64,000 nucleotides of DNA from Todiramphus chloris collaris (Eukaryota > Chordata > Aves > Coraciiformes > Alcedinidae), in NCBI GenBank assembly GCA_025345505.1, contig JANVCC010000026.1:1365069-1429068 (forward strand), written 5' to 3'. The notes beneath the pieces are model-generated. The model was not told the origin of the DNA. It was given only the letters and a program-made list of their open reading frames with translations, and ran no database searches. This document shows positions 11,701 to 23,746 of this stretch, in pieces (position 1 is the first letter of the stretch; every line of letters starts with the position of its first letter). The position numbers were made by a program, and so were the translations under genes.

Positions 11701-14646
11701 AAGATGTAAATTAGATATGGACGATGTCATAAATCCATGATGACAACTCAGGGACACAAAACCCGAGGAGAAATGTGCACGCTGTAAATGCAGCGCATGG
11801 GAAATGAGAACGCTGGTCTTCTGAGAGTCATCGCTGGGTTGGGTCTGAAGGAAACCACCTCCACCCTTTAGGGCTTCAAGACATTTGGATGTAGGTGGCA
11901 CATATTTCACATTGCTGGATTTTGCACAGTCTTCTGTTAGTATTTTTGCACCCCTCCATCATTTTGATGAACTATGAACGTGTGTGTGTGCGGGTAACGT
12001 TGTTCTGTACGTCACCCTTCGCCGCTAGACAATGTCCAATAGATTCACGGTGCTTTTGAACAAAAAGGAATATTATGGTCATTATGACTGTCTTCCTGAA
12101 ACTGCTGCATAACATATTTTGCCCTATTATCTAGCTTGGTGGTGTTTTTCTAGGGGCAGCATGTCTTCTAGAAATGCTTAAACCTCTCGAGTGATGGGAA
12201 GGAACAGCGCATCCCTAGATAAGTTGATCATCAGTTAGCCCACCTCGCTGTCACGCTTGGAAATGGCTTCTTGGGCTTTTTTTTTTTGGCTCTTAACCTT
12301 TATTAGATTAGGTGACAAACTTGGCAGAGTTTTTGGGTTTTTTCCAGTTATAAAACATATCCAGTGAAACCAATTTTGATTTCAAAAATTACCAAATGTA
12401 AAGCAAGAAGAAAATAACTCAAAAGCTCTTCAACAAATATTAGGTGTTTTTTCTTTTTAAACCCTGTGAATTTTTTCAAATTACAGCAAAATGGAGAATT
12501 ACTCTCAATGCTCACATTTCCCATAATTTGTTTTCAGTTCCTAATTCACTTGCATGTGAATATTCATGGTAGCTTTTAGATATCTAGTAACTCCGTAAAA
12601 ATGGCATGTTCATGTTTCTCCAGTAGCAACTGGTTTGTGCTTGGGACTTGAAAATCTGGGTTTGGGACTCAGACCAGACTTGTGGCCTTGGAAGAGAATC
12701 CCAGCCAGGGTTGCAAGACAAGATGGCTTTTTTCCTACAGTCCTCAGAAAAACCTTCTTCCATCAAACAAAGGCTGAGGAACCAGATGAAATAAGGAAAT
12801 GGGCAAATCCCTGTGTTTTGTGCATTCCTGCTTTGCTGCAGAGCTGCTGCCTGGAGCCTCCCCTGCCCAATCTCAGCTTGCTCCCTGGTGCTGATTTATC
12901 AGAAGGTGTATGTGTTGTCTCCAAGATGCTAATCCCCCTGAAGTTTGTTTTTTTCTATTTATTTACTGACATTTTCCAGGGTAGACCCAAATAAACTGTG
13001 CTAAATGGGATTCCGAGGTACACGGGTGGCCAGAGTCAGGGAGCAGAAGCCAGCTGCCCTTCCTTCTGCTTGCTGCCATTCACGCGCCCATCAGCCGTGT
13101 GTTCGCCCCCTGAGCGGGGGCACTTGGGGGTCTGAGGGCTGAACAGAACTGTGGTTAAGCTCCTCAGTGAGAAAAAGGATGACCTTTAAAAGCTGGGGTC
13201 TCTTTTCCAATGTATATCACCAAACAAGCGTTTGGGGAAGGGGGGGGGAATCTGCGGCTGCTTCGAAAAGTCTCAAAACAGCAACTGTCAAAACAGTGTG
13301 GTTGAAATGCACTTTAATGAATGTGAATAATACAAACCCATTTCTGCAGACAGGCTTTTCAGCTGAACAGCCTCTTCAGTCTCCTGCATTTCATTTGGTT
13401 AGCTTATCACTGACATTTTAACCAATCCTTCCCAGGGTCCATCTGGTCGTCCATCTGTCTTCAGCATCTCCCGTTCACTGTGCGACAAGTGACGTTCAGA
13501 CTATTAAACAAGAACAGTTAGTTGCAACATTCAGCATAAAGGTTAGAGAAATTGCTTGCCTCTGTTAACAAACAGTGTCAGGAAGAATGTGGCGAGTCAG
13601 ACAGTAAAAGTATACTTTGTATCACAGAGCAAAACGTATTTAGGTCAAGTGATTTATTGCGATTTTGGTTTGTTGTTTTTGCTTGGTTGTTGTTTGTGTT
13701 TTTTCCCCCCCTATCCCTCAGGTCTTGCGAATAACAGATGTTGCCTGTACAGTGCTTTGGTTGTGCAGAACCTTTTTAGCACAGTGGTGTTCACTATAAA
13801 GGTCAGATTTACACGCAGAGCAAAAGACTCAAATTATTCCCCACCCAAATATTTGTCATTTACCATACCTTACTGGAGGGTCATCACCTTGAAGCAGAGA
13901 AGTAATAGGACCTTTCTCATTTAAAATGGCATGGAAATTTCCCTGTGCTGCTTCAGTGTGTGCTTTACACTTTTTCCATCTCTTATGGTCCTGAGTAATC
14001 TCTCCTCTGATGTGGGGGGGGTTGTGTATGGGCTGTGTCAAGTTGTCTGAGACCAAGAGAGCAAAGAGTTAAGGACAGAACTGTGTTAGCTTGACTGCTG
14101 ACTCTCTGGAGTGTCTGTGCTCAGGAAGAGGAGAGTGGGAGGAAGCCCACGGCACCCCGACTATCAGAGTGGTGCTGGAGAGCTTGCCTAGGGTAGGCAG
14201 TCAGCAAAAGGTGCTGCAAGGAGAACGGTGGCATAAGGTTGAAAGGAGATGGAAAAGCAAAGCAGGGAAAGCGGCAGAAGGCACGACCTTTTCACATGAG
14301 GCTCTGTGCATCAGCACGGTGTAGTAGCTCAGCAGCTCTCTTTAAGGGATTTCATGCCAAATAGTGGCACCCGTCCAAATTCCTTGCACGCTATCGATCC
14401 ATTCTGGGAGGTGCAGCTTTCCCACCTGTTGGCTCCCTTGAAAAGAATCCTGAGTGCTTAATGAGGACGTCTGACCTGGTAAAATGGGACTGGACTTGCC
14501 AAGCACAACCCCCCTGTAACAGATCTTGGGATGCAGATGGAGAGGACAAATCTCATCCATGCACTTGCAGAGTGGGGTGGTTTTGTCATAGTTTTAAGAC
14601 TTGGCATAGATTTTTTTTATTTATTTTATTGTTCAGGACCCCACAA
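8786..14646. other. Intergenic DNA, no gene seen
   Basis: This is AT-rich, low-repeat sequence with scattered chance frames. The longest is 144 codons on the minus strand at 11476-11910, and none has recognisable domains. T-rich and A-rich runs occur at about 10999-11018 and 13660-13712. I see no RNA gene or LINE fragment. Confidence 0.55.
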
Positions 14647-14762
14647 TGAACTGGAAAAGAGATGTGGTCTTGATAGCTGAGACTGTGAACTGGAAAAGAG
14701 ATGTGGTCTTGATAGCTGAGACTGTGAACTGGAAAAGAGATGTGGTCTTGATAGCTGAGACT
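14647..14762. repeat. Minisatellite, three copies of a 39-bp unit
   Basis: Three nearly perfect tandem copies begin at 14647, 14686 and 14725 with a period of 39 bp. Because 39 is divisible by 3, both strands show repeated peptides: NWKRDVVLIAETV on the plus strand and SLSYQDHISFPVH on the minus strand. These are consequences of the DNA repeat, not evidence of a protein. The near identity of the copies points to recent expansion and likely length polymorphism. Confidence 0.95.
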
Positions 14763-17700
14763 ATCTTTTCTCTTCTGACTCTCATTTTGTCCCCTTTCTT
14801 TTTGGAGAGACACAGGCTCAGCTACTGCCCCCTTAATTTCTCTCTCCCCCTTTCCTGTAGCCCACTTCATCACCAGTATCTTTATTAAGCTTTGTCTTGT
14901 CGTGACCTCATGATGTGAGAGAATGCATGGGGAGCTACTTAGGTTTAAGTACTCTGTTCTTAAAGGTAATATTTTCTGACGGGAGAAAAGGGTGGTTACT
15001 GCCCTGAGTCCTGGGCAGAAAAGAGTTGTAACCTGAGCTTTCAGAGGTAGACTTATTATTGTTGTTAAGAAGAAACACATTTAATAGTTCTGCTCTGATT
15101 TTTCCTATGGGCAGTAACAGGGAGTTTTTCTGCTCTTAAGTCCATGAAGTGAAAACAGTTGCCCAGAATAGCCCCTGCTTGTTAGGGGTCAGCAGGACTC
15201 TATGTTACCAGTGGATCATACAGTCTTTGTCCCTCTCGAAGATCATCAAGGGTCTTTGACCCTTTCAGTGCCTGGCAAGCCACCCTGGACTATGTGGCTA
15301 ACCCAGATTGTTGTGGTGGATTCCCATGCCCTAAGGGAACCACAGAGTGACTCTGAACAGATGTGGTGCACGTACAAGGTCACAGTGATGTGCAGAGACA
15401 TAAAGGAGTAGTGACCTGAGAAGACCGGGTCATACACGTGAGGGGGAAGGCTACAAGGGACACAACTAAGGAAGGATGTGGAGGAGGATTACAAGCCAAT
15501 CACTATATTCCCCTCCAAATCTTGAATTGTGATGTATCTCACTAACACACTGGGTTTACCCGCAGCTGGGATATTGCAGTTGCCTGTTGGCTCTGTTTAA
15601 GACATTCGGAGCATTAAGGATTATATGCCTCAGCCTGTGGTGTCAAAAAGGCTTGAAAATAAAGCAGCAGACTCCTCGTATGCTGATTGCTGGAGTCAGT
15701 TTTGTTATGGGAAGACTTTACATCACGTCCGTGTGCCTTGAATAAAACAGTGCATTTGTCAAGTGGGTAAGTGCTCTGGGATTCTTTAGGATGAAAGATG
15801 TGCTTGAAAGGCAAGGCAAAGCAAAGCAGTAACCTAGTCTGTGGGACTGTAGCAAAAATCGTACTCCTATCTAATAATTTTCAGTAGTAATACGATTGCT
15901 AGCATTGTTTTTAAATGCCAAACTGAAATATTTAAAGCTTTTAGGATTTACCAAGGCCACGCATTTTTATCCGAAACACATAAAGCTGATTGCTGGTTCC
16001 AAATAAACCCCCCAAACTATTAAAAGCCTTTGTTGTTTTAAGTACCCCATGAATTACATGGCTGTGTAAGCACCGCTGAAATACTTGACTCATTTATTCA
16101 GTTTCTGCAGTCGATAGTTGACATAACGTTTGTTTTCCCTTGGTTGATTTTTTTAACAGCCTAATGCAGAGTGCCTAAATGTTGCACTTAATTTATTTTT
16201 CTGCATGAGTGATGAATGCCAATTTGTTTTGAGGCAACACTTTCACCACACCATCAGCGAGTATTCCTCTCTCAGCATCAAGTGCAGTCTAGTTTTTGGA
16301 AGATAATAAGCAGAAACGTTAAGAAAAATTACCATTCTCATGGGAAAAGTTTTAGAATCAAAGTCGAGAGCTTCAAAGTTGTTGTAAGAGCTTCTGTGTC
16401 AGGAAAAGATGATCACGCCTTCCATTTTCTGCATGAGATTGTTCTTTTAGCTGCTGTTCTGGATGTTGAACTGCTGTGCCATTCAGCACGCGCAAGGAGC
16501 TGGTGTCACTGGGGCTGGATGTCAGCTCTCTCGGTTGCCAAAGAGGGAGTAAGAAGATGCCTTTCACAAAACCAGGATTTTGGAGCAATGGAATACCGCA
16601 TTTTTTAATAACTTGGAATCTATCTCTGCGAAGTTGAATGCTTCAAATTAATAATGCTAGAGTATGAAGTAGTAGAACTTTCAGCAAACCTGTTTTCTGA
16701 GGAGGGAAACAGGAGCACTACTTGTGGTTTGTGGGGTGGGTTTGTGTTGTGGTTTTGGTTTTTTGTTTTTTTTATACCAACTCTTTACTTGGGAAACCCT
16801 TCAGCAGTTACTGGCGTTAATGGATTAGGTACTGGAGCAGGATTAGTAGTCTGGTGCTGAGTAGAGAGGGAAGTCTGGAGTGAGGTTAAAGCAGCAACTG
16901 TTCCTGGCTGTTGCTGACCTGAGGTGGATTCAAGGTGGCCAATTGAAGGTGAAATGCCATGGGCTGCTGTGTAGCCTGGTATTGCCCACTGAAGGCCAGG
17001 CTGGGTGAGGGAACCTTACTGGTTCTCCTTGCTATTCCCAGTCACTCCTTTTCCATCCTGTCACTGCCAGTTCCTGTATACTTAGGAAGATGCCGATTTC
17101 CTTTAGTGGTTTGGAATGGATTTGGTACAGCTGGGTTAAACCCAGTATCACCACAGCGTGCTTAGGATCTCCCAATATTGGCCACGGCTTTACGGTTTGT
17201 ATTTTCTGCTGCACTCAGATGTTTACTGCAGCTTTCATGGTCCATTTGCACAGAGCTTGTTGCCACAGAACCTCATCTTTCAGGCAACTTTTGTTTGCTG
17301 TAAACAGGTAGAAATATTGACTGCCTCTCGTTGCAGCAAAGGCCTTGGATACCGCATAGCAATGGAACATCAGATATAATGGATAATCCTGTTTAAACAA
17401 GAACAGATCTCCCAGTGAAGGACTGTGTTTGTACCAGGCTGGATACAAGTATTACTGCATAAAACAATCCCAAAGACAGTCTGTTTATTTTATTCCTGAA
17501 TACTTGCAGTCATTGGAAAGCTTTATCCTTGCTGTCAGATGATCTTGCCACTTAGGAGCACTCAAGACAGTTTGTTCCTGGGTCAGCTTTGACAGCACGT
17601 CCAAGCAATTCTTTAAAGTAACAGTACTAAATAAGGAGCGTGGGGTTCTCTTCTTCCATTCTTCCAGGCTCAGATACAGCTGCATCTCCTTTCTGATCAC

Positions 17701-20282
17701 CTCGAAAGGCTTTCGAGGTGTCTGGCGTGATAATACCGCAAGGAGTAAGAAGTGAACAGGAGCCTGGTGCGAGGGGCGCACGTGGCATCACGCTGGGTTG
17801 AGCCGCCAATCCTGACCGAAGCCTCCAGGTCACACCTCCAGGTCACACCATGTCATCTGCGAGCCTTCTGCACCTTGCTGAGCCTTGTGGAAGCGCTCAG
17901 AAATCCCTCAAGCAGCATCTTGCTACTTTTTCCTTGCTTTCTGTCTTTGACCTTACTACCCAGCTGCTTTGCTCCTTTCCTTAGGAAAACCAGCTACAGG
18001 ATCTGAGCTCAGATTCCCAGGGTTCTGTGTTTGTCAGCAGGGAGCTACCAGCCATGTGAGAGGGAAATCCTCTGGTTCTCAGGCACTTGGCTTCAAGCTC
18101 AGTAGTAAGGCCCTGTCACTGTGAGGACCAGGCTTTTTGTGTTGTGTTTGTACACTGGGTAACAGTGGGGTCCACATCAAGGGCTGGAGCTCTTAGATGT
18201 CATTGTGACAGAAATAATAGCTGTGCTGGTAGGGAACCAAAGAGGAGCTTGTCAGGGAGTCTTTCCTCAGCCCAGGTCCTTTTAAAGGTGCAGGTAAACT
18301 GGCTGTGCAAATTAGCTTGTCCAGCTTCTGGTACAGAGGGGGCTAAATGGATTTCTCTGCTGGTGTTAATCGCTGTGCGATGGAATGTTCCCTGTGGCCT
18401 CCACGAACACTGGGCAAGGCTGCTCTGTGTGCGGTACAGTTGCATTTGGAAGGGAATTCAGAATGAAGCTCTGTATTGAGGGCTTTATGGATCTGTCCTG
18501 ATGATGTCAGGGGGGTTGGTGCCCAGAGAATGCCCTCCCAGGTGGATTAATTCTTTTACAGAGAAAAGGTTGTGTAACTTAAAGAGGGGGTGAAAAAGGG
18601 GTCACAGCACATTTGAGAGAAAAGCACAAGTCCCAGAATAATCTATTGAAAGCCTAATGTGAGGGCAGTGGGCTTTGACTCAAGGGAAGGCAAATAGATC
18701 CTGCAGAGCTTGTAGGTGCAGAAGGGAAGTGGTGTTGGAGCAGCACAGGTTGTGCTGACGGGCTCCTCAAACTGCTGGCTGGCTGTTGCTGGTTGTCTTG
18801 CCAAGCAGAGCGCTGGATGATGGCTTCTTCGTGCCTTTACACGCTTATTTATGTGGTGAAAGATCTTAGTGTGGAGATTTTCGAGTACAAAGAGAAAACC
18901 AAAACAAAATCTTTTTGCTTTGGAGTGAAACTGAGCAAGTTTCCTGGAAACAGAAGTTCTCCTCTAAGGGGAGTAGAAGTTCAAGTGTCTAAAAAGGTTT
19001 GCCCAGCTTCTGTTTGTATCTTGGTGCTTTGGCTGTTTGCCTGTCGGGGCTGGGAAGAAGCTCACAGGTCAGATTTTGATGAGAATTATTCAGCCACAGC
19101 TTCCAAGGCCTTGAGAAGTTTGAGAGAAGCTGAACTGTCAAGAAATGGAGGTTTGAAGAGTCAATGACTCTGCTCCTCAAAACTTTTCTGTTCTGACAAA
19201 CCTTCTTTATTTTTTTTATTTTACAGCAGTTTTCTGCAATGAACAAACTGGTTCCAAGGCCCAGTGACTTAATAGTGACTGTATTATATTACTAGTGACA
19301 ATATTCTATCCCTTACAGTGTAATGCATGGAGCTCTAATTCAGCACATGACCATTGCTGTTGACAAGTTGATACAGACAGGAGGGACCGGTGACCATCCC
19401 CTGGTCCAGCTCCTGGAACAGAGCAGGTCACTTGCACCCAAGCAAAAAAGATCCAGCAACTTCATGAGTAAGCTTTCAGAAGACAGCTGTTCATCATTTT
19501 TAACACATAGTAAGGCTCCAATTGATTAGGATGTTTTACCAGACTTTCATTTGTATCCACACAGTGAAATTCTGCAGGGTGTAAGTTTAATTTTTCTTTA
19601 ATACTGACCACAAAATTTCTACGTGTGTAAATAGAAAACGATCCATGAGATTGAAGGCAGCAATAAACAGTGTGATGCTCAGGAGAATCCCACCACTACC
19701 AAATACTCCCTTGAAGTATTGGAAGTGTTTTGAGATAGATACCAAATCCTCTTGTCTGTTGCATGACTTTGCAAATCTCATGGTTTTCTTCCTTACTTTA
19801 GCTTAAGTTTTCAGGAACTTTAGGTTATTACAGCTGCAGGTAACAAAGATTAAAGTTAATCTGTTAATATGGGCTTCAGGTGTAGTGGGTGTGAGAGAGA
19901 AGTGACTTTAAGCCAGCATGTGTTTATCCAGCATTTTCTTTGCCAGCTATTTGAAATAAGTTTGGGGTTTTTTTCCAGATACAAAGAGCAGTTTCCATGT
20001 CAATTATTTGCTTAAGAGAACAAAGCAAATCCCCTTGATTTTTTTGTGGGGTCTGATCCTCAGGGCTGTGGAAATCCCCATGTGCTCGGGAGCAGCAGCT
20101 CCCAGAGAGTGGTCCAGGAGGGAGCACATAACGTGGGGTCTGTGGCACATTGCCTTTATATCACAGACCCAGGTTTCTTTTAAAAGAACAATAGCTGTTA
20201 ATATTCTCTTCATATCTTCTTTTCAGGTTACTTGGTGGAAAAAAAAATACAAGTGTAATGTAGCAGCGGTGGAGTTGTGCAT
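14763..20282. other. Intergenic DNA, no confirmed gene
   Basis: No recognisable coding gene, RNA or LINE copy was found. An open segment at 19319-19467 is bounded by possible splice sites but is not recognisable (see findings). A 13-bp duplication, each copy containing AGGTCA, sits at 17822-17847. Confidence 0.5.
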
Positions 20283-20456
20283 ATTTGCATAACAAAACAT
20301 CATTAGCTTTCATATTTCAACTGTCAAAACACGGCACATCTCCTTTTCCCATATCATACATCAAATTCATACTTTGTTTTTCTAAATATTGTTTATATTG
20401 TGGCTTTCCCTGTAAGGAGCACCGTATAATTGTAATTATTATGCATAATGATTGAC
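20283..20456. promoter_or_regulatory. Candidate distal regulatory cluster (POU/homeodomain-type sites)
   Basis: Seen: an exact octamer ATTTGCAT at 20283-20290, a perfect 12-bp palindrome ATTATGCATAAT at 20438-20449 (an octamer-related, POU-dimer-like site), and TGATTGAC (PBX/HOX-like) overlapping it at 20449-20456, all in an AT-rich, repeat-free stretch. Known: POU factors bind octamers, and clusters of such sites mark many conserved vertebrate enhancers. Inference only: it could be a distal enhancer about 32 kb upstream of DOCK10. Short motifs occur by chance in AT-rich DNA. Confidence 0.25.
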
Positions 20457-21849
20457 CAAAATTGCTGGGCTTGTGCTTTGTTTTCAAATCACAGTTCCTT
20501 AAACTTCAGAATGCAGCCTCAAGGGTGTTTGTGTTCCTGGAAGATGAGGGATACGGTGCCTTTTCCAGCACTGGCAGTATTTTCTGGGATATGGATCGGG
20601 CTGAAGGTGGAGCTGAGTCAAATGGGAGGGAAGAGTAGTGGGTGCTGGGGGTGAGAGCCCCTCAAGGGTGAACAAGTCACTCATATGGTCAGGAAGCAGA
20701 TAAGGAGGAGTTGCTCCTCAGACTGAGCCAGCTATGCTGGTGTTGGACGTGTCTGAAAAATTCAGAGGCACTGAGCTTCTTTTCCAATACAAAAGCTGAG
20801 ATTATTCAGTGTCTGATCAGCAATTTAGCCTGAAGCAGAAATGCAGAGTGAATGGGGGTGTCTGACCTCACTGTGGCCTTCAGTGGGACTTGTCCTCTTC
20901 ATCAGATTTCCATTCACTTGCAGAGGAGCTTACTAAAAGAAAGACTTAAAATAGAAATGGCACTGAAAGCAAAGAGGTCTGTGGAAAAAAGATCACTGAC
21001 TTATATCTGGTTGGATTTATTTTTAGACCTGTAAAGTATTTCTTGCCTTTCTGCCTCGTGTCAATGTCAGCAAACCTGCCTGAGATGCCCCAGCTCTAGT
21101 TCTTGTTAGGTCCAGGCATCAAGGTAGGAGCAGTTTGGGGTGGGACGCTGTGACTTGAGGAGTCTGATGGAGTCAGAGATCCTGCACATGCATCTCCCAT
21201 TAGTCTTGGAGAACTATTTCCTGTGCTGGGAGGATTAGTGCTAATACTTGCGCAGCGAGAAAAATAAATCTCTGAGACCACACACTCAGCTTCTGGGGTG
21301 TCTGCAGGTCCTCACTCCGCCTCAGCTTATGATGTCAAGCCCAAGTTGACAGGTGGAGCATGTGCTGTGCTGATAGGCTCCTTGGAGATCCAGAGAGACA
21401 GTGTGCTTTGGCTTGGCTCCAGTTCAAACCTCAAAGTGGCCCACCAAGCCCTCATCCTAGAGAGGCAGAGTCTGTCAGCCCGTGTCCAGCCTCTGCTCTC
21501 CAAAGGCACGCCCTGAGAAACAGATGAGAGCTGTGCTGCAGGCCTGGGGGAGGGCAGAAGCCAGCAGCTCTTCCCCGTGCTAGCAGAAGCGTGGGATGTT
21601 GCCAGCATAGCATGGGGGATGTCTTGAGGCTAAATAACCAAGTGGTTTCAGTACCAAGGGCTTCCCAGGTCTGCTCTGAGGTTATAAGAGAACTGGAGAG
21701 GATTCTGGAGGTGGTGAAGATCCACTCCCAGGCATTGCAGGCTCCAGGCATCGCTTTCTAGGATCTCAGCAAGTTCTTAATACTGGGGAGTTTGGGTCTG
21801 CCTTGCCTGTGGGGAGGCTGATCCTCACAGGATGTCATTCCTCTGGTTA

Positions 21850-22760
21850 AAAACCTTGTGTTGACATCCAATTTTCAGTTTATTCAGCGAAAGCTCACAC
21901 TGCTTTATTCTTGTGCCAGCGTCTTCTGTTTTCACACAAAGAGATCTTTCCCCTCCCTGGCATTCATCCCCGTGGTGTATTTATAGACACTAATGGACTT
22001 CTATCCATTCTCAGCTTTCCGTTGTTAGCAGAAGCAAGTCAGGCTTCACCAGTCCCCTTCATGGGCACAAAATTCTAGGCACTGTTGTAGTGGAAGCTGT
22101 TCAGCATCCCGTGTTCTTCCCCCAAGCGCTCCCTGTGTGCTTTTAACCAAGCAGAGGATGACGCTGATGATGTCTCTTGGTTACTTCCACAGGTGACTGT
22201 GGCAGCTTGTTGTCATCTTACATTCAGATCACATGCCCATGTTCTTCTCAGTCACTTCTACTCTGATGAGCTCCTAATTTAGATCCCGAGGGCTTTTTTT
22301 TTTTCCTAAGGCCATTATGACCTGATGTGTTATGATTCTGAATTTCATTCTGTTTCTATTACTCTTAATTTCTTTCCGTCTAACCTTCCAATCTTCTTCT
22401 GCGGCTGATACAGCCTACATTTGTGTCACTGGCAAATTTCATTAGTAGGCTTTTTGTGGCAAGGTCATTGAAAATATTAAATCTCAGCATAGCTCATTGT
22501 CATCTCCTATTTATCCACTTTCCCTGCTCTCTTACAATTAGTGTTTCAGCCCTCACCTTCTTCATCTTGCCTGATGAATTCCCGTCTGGTGCTTTACTAA
22601 ACTCCAGCTAGTCTAGGTCTTGCTTTGGGTTAGAAAAATGCTCTCTTATCAAGGAAACCTAGATGAAGCCAAACTGATCTGCTATGGCCTGGCACTTCTT
22701 GTCCAATCCACTTAGAATTTGGGTCTGGAAATAATTGGGCAGTTCTGCCTGTTTCATTTT
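21850..22760 (-). mobile_element. Ancient CR1/L3-clade LINE fragment with reverse-transcriptase remains
   Basis: On the minus strand, running from high to low coordinates, the segment carries degenerate CR1 ORF2 landmarks in the right order. First comes a region around 22721-22742 resembling the start of the NYRPVSL block. At 22607-22581 there is LEFSKAPDG (family: LDFSKAFDT). At 22439-22422 there is KFASDT (family: KFADDT, the catalytic YxDD-like box, here with its first Asp changed). At about 21990-21950 there is YKYTTGMNAREG (family: YKYIRGINTREG). The second and third blocks are in the same frame but 56 codons apart, where the family has about 86, so an internal loss of about 90 bp is likely. 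Heavy divergence makes it much older than the avian CR1 tails nearby. Both ends are approximate. Confidence 0.8.
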
Positions 22761-22858
22761 CTCAATGCAGTGTGTTCATTTGAGTTTTATTTCCAAACAT
22801 CTCCTGGTTATTTCCATACCCTAGTTCCTTTGTCTGTCTGTTTGGACTCCTGTATGCT

Positions 22859-23058
22859 GTCTTTCCCCCCTTCTCTCGTCCGTCTTTCCCCCCTTCTCTC
22901 GTCCGTCTTNNNNNNNNNNNNNNNNNNNNNNNNNNNNNNNNNNNNNNNNNNNNNNNNNNNNNNNNNNNNNNNNNNNNNNNNNNNNNNNNNNNNNNNNNNN
23001 NNNNNNNNNCTCGTCCGTCTTTCCCCCCTTCTCTCGTCCGTCTTTCCCCCCTTCTCTC
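22859..23058. repeat. Pyrimidine-rich minisatellite, 23-bp unit, interrupted by an assembly gap
   Basis: A 23-bp unit beginning CTTTCCCCCCTTCT and ending CTCGTCCGT is repeated about twice before and twice after a run of 100 N, in the same register. The final copy decays into CTCTCC and a T run. The true array is certainly longer than shown, because the gap lies inside it. The strand asymmetry (nearly all pyrimidine on the plus strand) favours triplex structure and assembly failure. Confidence 0.95.
22910..23009. other. Assembly gap, 100 N
   Basis: Exactly 100 N, the conventional size for a gap of unknown length, placed inside the 23-bp minisatellite. An open frame that appears to cross it (22719-23081) is an artefact. 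Confidence 0.98.
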
Positions 23059-23656
23059 TCCTTTTTTTTTTCTTTTCCTGATTCTTTCTGTGCTTTATAA
23101 ATTAGCTAAATCCTAAACTCATCCTGTGGCAAATCGTTAGTGTGAGAAGGGTGCTCAGTTGGTGGGCGCCTGCTCCTGTTTGTATGTCTCCTAGAAAGGA
23201 TAAGCACGGTGGCTACGAGACCTGACCACAGCAAGTTTTACAGTGTTAGTAAATTAAGGAAAGATCTCAATGAGTCCCTTGCAAAGAGCAATTTGTAGGG
23301 AATAACTTTATCACTAACGATTTGGGAGAACTACTTGGATGAATTTGATCCAATTATGTGGAATCTCTGAAGTACTAAATGCAAATTGCTTTTCTATCTG
23401 TTAGATCTTGACTAAAATGTTTATTATAGACTGGGTTTGATACATTACCTTTGGCTTGAAAAAGAATAGTTCAGTAGTTTTATGGGACAGCAATTTGCAT
23501 TCTTAACAGCTTTGGGTTAAAATTCCTGTTTTTATCAACTTACCATTTGCCTGTAAATTGTTTCAGGCTGAAGCTTGGCAGAAGGACTCAGCTAGGGACT
23601 GCTTTTATTCACCTAATCTGAATTTACCCTTTTTTTTCTCTTTCTCTCTTCTCCAG

Positions 23657-23746
23657 GTTTCGCTTTGTAACAGCAACAGCAGATTGGAACCAACATCTGG
23701 AGCGCAGAAAATCATTTGCAAATCTGAAGAGCTGGATCATAGACTT
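23657..23746 (+). other. Candidate 90-bp exon, gene unknown
   Basis: Seen: a pyrimidine tract of about 30 nt ends in CTTCTCCAG at 23656, and a consensus donor GTAAGT begins at 23747, leaving exactly 90 nt. Two of the three plus-strand frames are open across it: phase 0, starting VSLCNSNSRLEPTSG, and phase 2, containing RFVTATADWNQHLERRK. The third frame stops early. I recognise neither peptide. A 30-codon open frame is expected by chance about a quarter of the time, so the support rests on the splice signals. It could be an upstream exon of a DOCK10 transcript, a non-coding RNA exon, or a chance pairing. Confidence 0.3.

Noticed and set aside
14586-15080. A 164-codon minus-strand frame with a three-fold 13-residue repeat
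   Set aside because: The repeat is the 39-bp minisatellite seen in translation. The remainder is unrecognised.
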